Assembly: GCA_963556495.2 (NCBI GenBank)
Contig: OY747705.1
Location: 21,070,001 to 21,134,000, forward strand
Direction of reading: 5' to 3'
Source of the DNA: Valencia hispanica
Lineage: Eukaryota; Chordata; Actinopteri; Cyprinodontiformes; Valenciidae
Length of the DNA stretch: 64,000 bases
Shown: piece by piece, positions 62,539 to 64,000 of the stretch
Layout of the letters: every line of letters starts with the position of its first letter
Position numbering within the stretch: position 1 is the stretch's first letter
The notes under the pieces: generated by a model
What the model was told of the DNA's origin: nothing
What the model saw: the letters and a program-made list of their open reading frames with translations, nothing else
The model's database searches: none
Position numbers and translations under genes: made by a program

Positions 62539-64000
62539 CTGAAAACAGAAGACACAGATAACTGATTAGGTTGTCAGTTTTTCTTTTGTGGACAGAAAAG
62601 TGAAAGGAATATTCACTCACTGACACAGAAATCTGCAACATTAGCACTATGCATTACAATACATCTCTAGCATACAATAACATTTAAGAACAAGGAAAAT
62701 GAATCAAATCAAAGCACAATTTGAAGAATCTATCAGCTGTAAGCTACAGCACTGCACAAAAAAGCTTTTCACTAACTAGTTTTTGAATACTAATTAGGAT
62801 TCCCACCTTCAAGAAAACTTGCTAGACACTTCAATGTTTTCATGTAAAAAATTGGAGAAACAATATATATATATTTAAATCTTTCAAACACAAACTGACT
62901 GTGGGAAAGATCTATGACAGATTGCAGTGGCTAGGAACCGAATACATATCAGCAACTCCTTTATCCATTCAGTCAAAAAAAATCGTTTCTTACAGAAATT
63001 AAAACAAATTTATGAACTACAGATGCACCAGTCAGGCTATTTGTGAACTACAACAACTAAAGCAGGAAAAAAGTGCTGCAGGTTCTTGGTTAGAGGTCAC
63101 AGATTTGATTTCCACTGAAACTCTATCTTTAACTCAGAAAAAAGCATCAAAGTCAATGCTGTTGAAGCTTTTTAGACCAAAGATTTTTTAGCCTCGATAC
63201 TTTTTATTTAATAGGAAAGAAATAAAAACAGATTCTTTGTTTAATCAGCTGATCACAATCGAATGATTCAGATCCTGGCCGCCTGATTGGTGCACCTCTG
63301 TTATTAATTGATTAAATCACCTAATCCCTGATTAACTTATGAAGTCGGCTAAATATAAAGTCTGTCTCCATCTGACCTGACATTGAACTTCAGTGTGAAT
63401 ATTTTACGTTTGGTTCCTTTCAGCTGGAGTGATCAGTGTTGAGACAATGTCTTCAGCCATATGTTAACACCACAGTGCTGCGCCTCACAACAGCTCCCAA
63501 TGTATTTTGAAACAGCTAAACAAAAACACCTAAAAAGCAGGTGTTGTTACACAATGATGGCAGAACAAAAGAGTGGCTATGTGCAAGACATTAGTTTCTT
63601 ACAGTGAATAAATTGCTGTCACCAGAGTTGAATTGTGTTGGTCAGCAGTGTACTTTGCATAAATACAATGAGCGGGAGAATCACAAAGATATTTAAGTAT
63701 TTTATGTGTGCAGGTGGCTGGGTGCCTGTTTCCTTGTACATATGAATACATGCACGGACGTGTGCACGCACTCGTGCAAGAAATCAAGCAAGAGGTCGTG
63801 AAGGACAGATAAGCAGAGGGCTGAGGGGATCAGAGTGCATGCTGGGAGCTGGGCCGCGCAGCCTATGCACTCTATGACAGTTAAGAGAGAGGAAGGAAAG
63901 CGAGGGAAGTGGAGGAACATGAAGGGAGAGGAGAGGGAAGGGATGTGGAGAAGGCTGCAAGGGCAGGCCCTGTGGAAAATAAACTCCACAGGAGGAGGAA
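62539..64000. other. region upstream of zbtb7a coding exon 1 (intron or promoter-proximal)
   Basis: No coding sequence recognised. It contains a hAT MITE (63,019-63,301) and a purine-rich unique stretch at the right edge (63,870-64,000). Confidence 0.6.
63019..63301. mobile_element. hAT MITE, 283 bp
   Basis: The left end ACAGATGCACCAGTCAGGC and the right end GCCTGATTGGTGCACCTCTG then T are inverted repeats with a few mismatches, matching a common GATGCACC-type fish hAT terminus. No coding capacity. Confidence 0.65.

Noticed and set aside
62261..62565. Proline- and serine-rich plus-strand frames over zbtb7a exon 1
   Set aside because: Antisense shadows of the GC-rich coding exon.

Overview
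This is vertebrate nuclear DNA from a teleost fish. The evidence is spliced genes with GT/AG introns, long AT-rich introns, fish-type non-LTR retrotransposons (L2/CR1-like and Rex1-like), many decayed Tc1 and hAT DNA transposons, a tRNA-derived SINE and abundant microsatellites. Nothing prokaryotic was seen (no operons, CRISPR arrays, insertion sequences or defence islands). The species cannot be fixed from the window; a spiny-rayed fish is a reasonable guess only.

Two transcription-factor genes lie on the minus strand. (1) 187-28,760: the 5' half of an E-protein gene, best matched to tcf3 (E2A). Nine coding exons can be placed exactly; all eight junctions keep frame and give the first 236 residues, including the LDFS activation motif and the PKKIRK nuclear localisation signal. 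The rest, including the bHLH domain, lies beyond the left edge. The first exon and a CCAAT-rich promoter are near 28.1-28.8 kb. (2) 51,132-62,460: a complete zbtb7a (LRF/Pokemon-type) gene in three coding exons, predicted 600 residues, with a BTB domain, an acidic linker and four C2H2 fingers. Its 5' UTR exon(s) lie beyond the right edge. Human TCF3 and ZBTB7A are both on 19p13.3, which fits the pair being neighbours here.

The DNA between them (about 28.8-51 kb) has no recognisable protein gene. It holds microsatellites, a Tc1 remnant abutting a Rex1-like LINE with a single premature stop in its surviving reverse-transcriptase reading frame (31.9-34.8 kb), an ancient L2 element split by two other transposons (36.9-39.2 kb), another Tc1 remnant (41.8-42.8 kb), and about 8 kb 3' of zbtb7a that may be long 3' UTR and carries a SINE with a perfect 16-bp target duplication.

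The most unexpected signal is a 43-nt element found twice (tcf3 intron at 13,682-13,724 and intergenic at 40,082-40,124), combining an octamer ATTTGCAT with GCATATTAAT; the second motif recurs at 35,358. This looks like a duplicated POU-factor regulatory element, though a repeat remnant is not excluded. Other points of note are a three-layer transposon nest in a zbtb7a intron, an unclassified interspersed repeat scattered through tcf3, a tandem splice acceptor in tcf3 exon 3, and an extended Gly/Arg-rich N-terminus in Zbtb7a. I found no evidence of a wholly new biological system.
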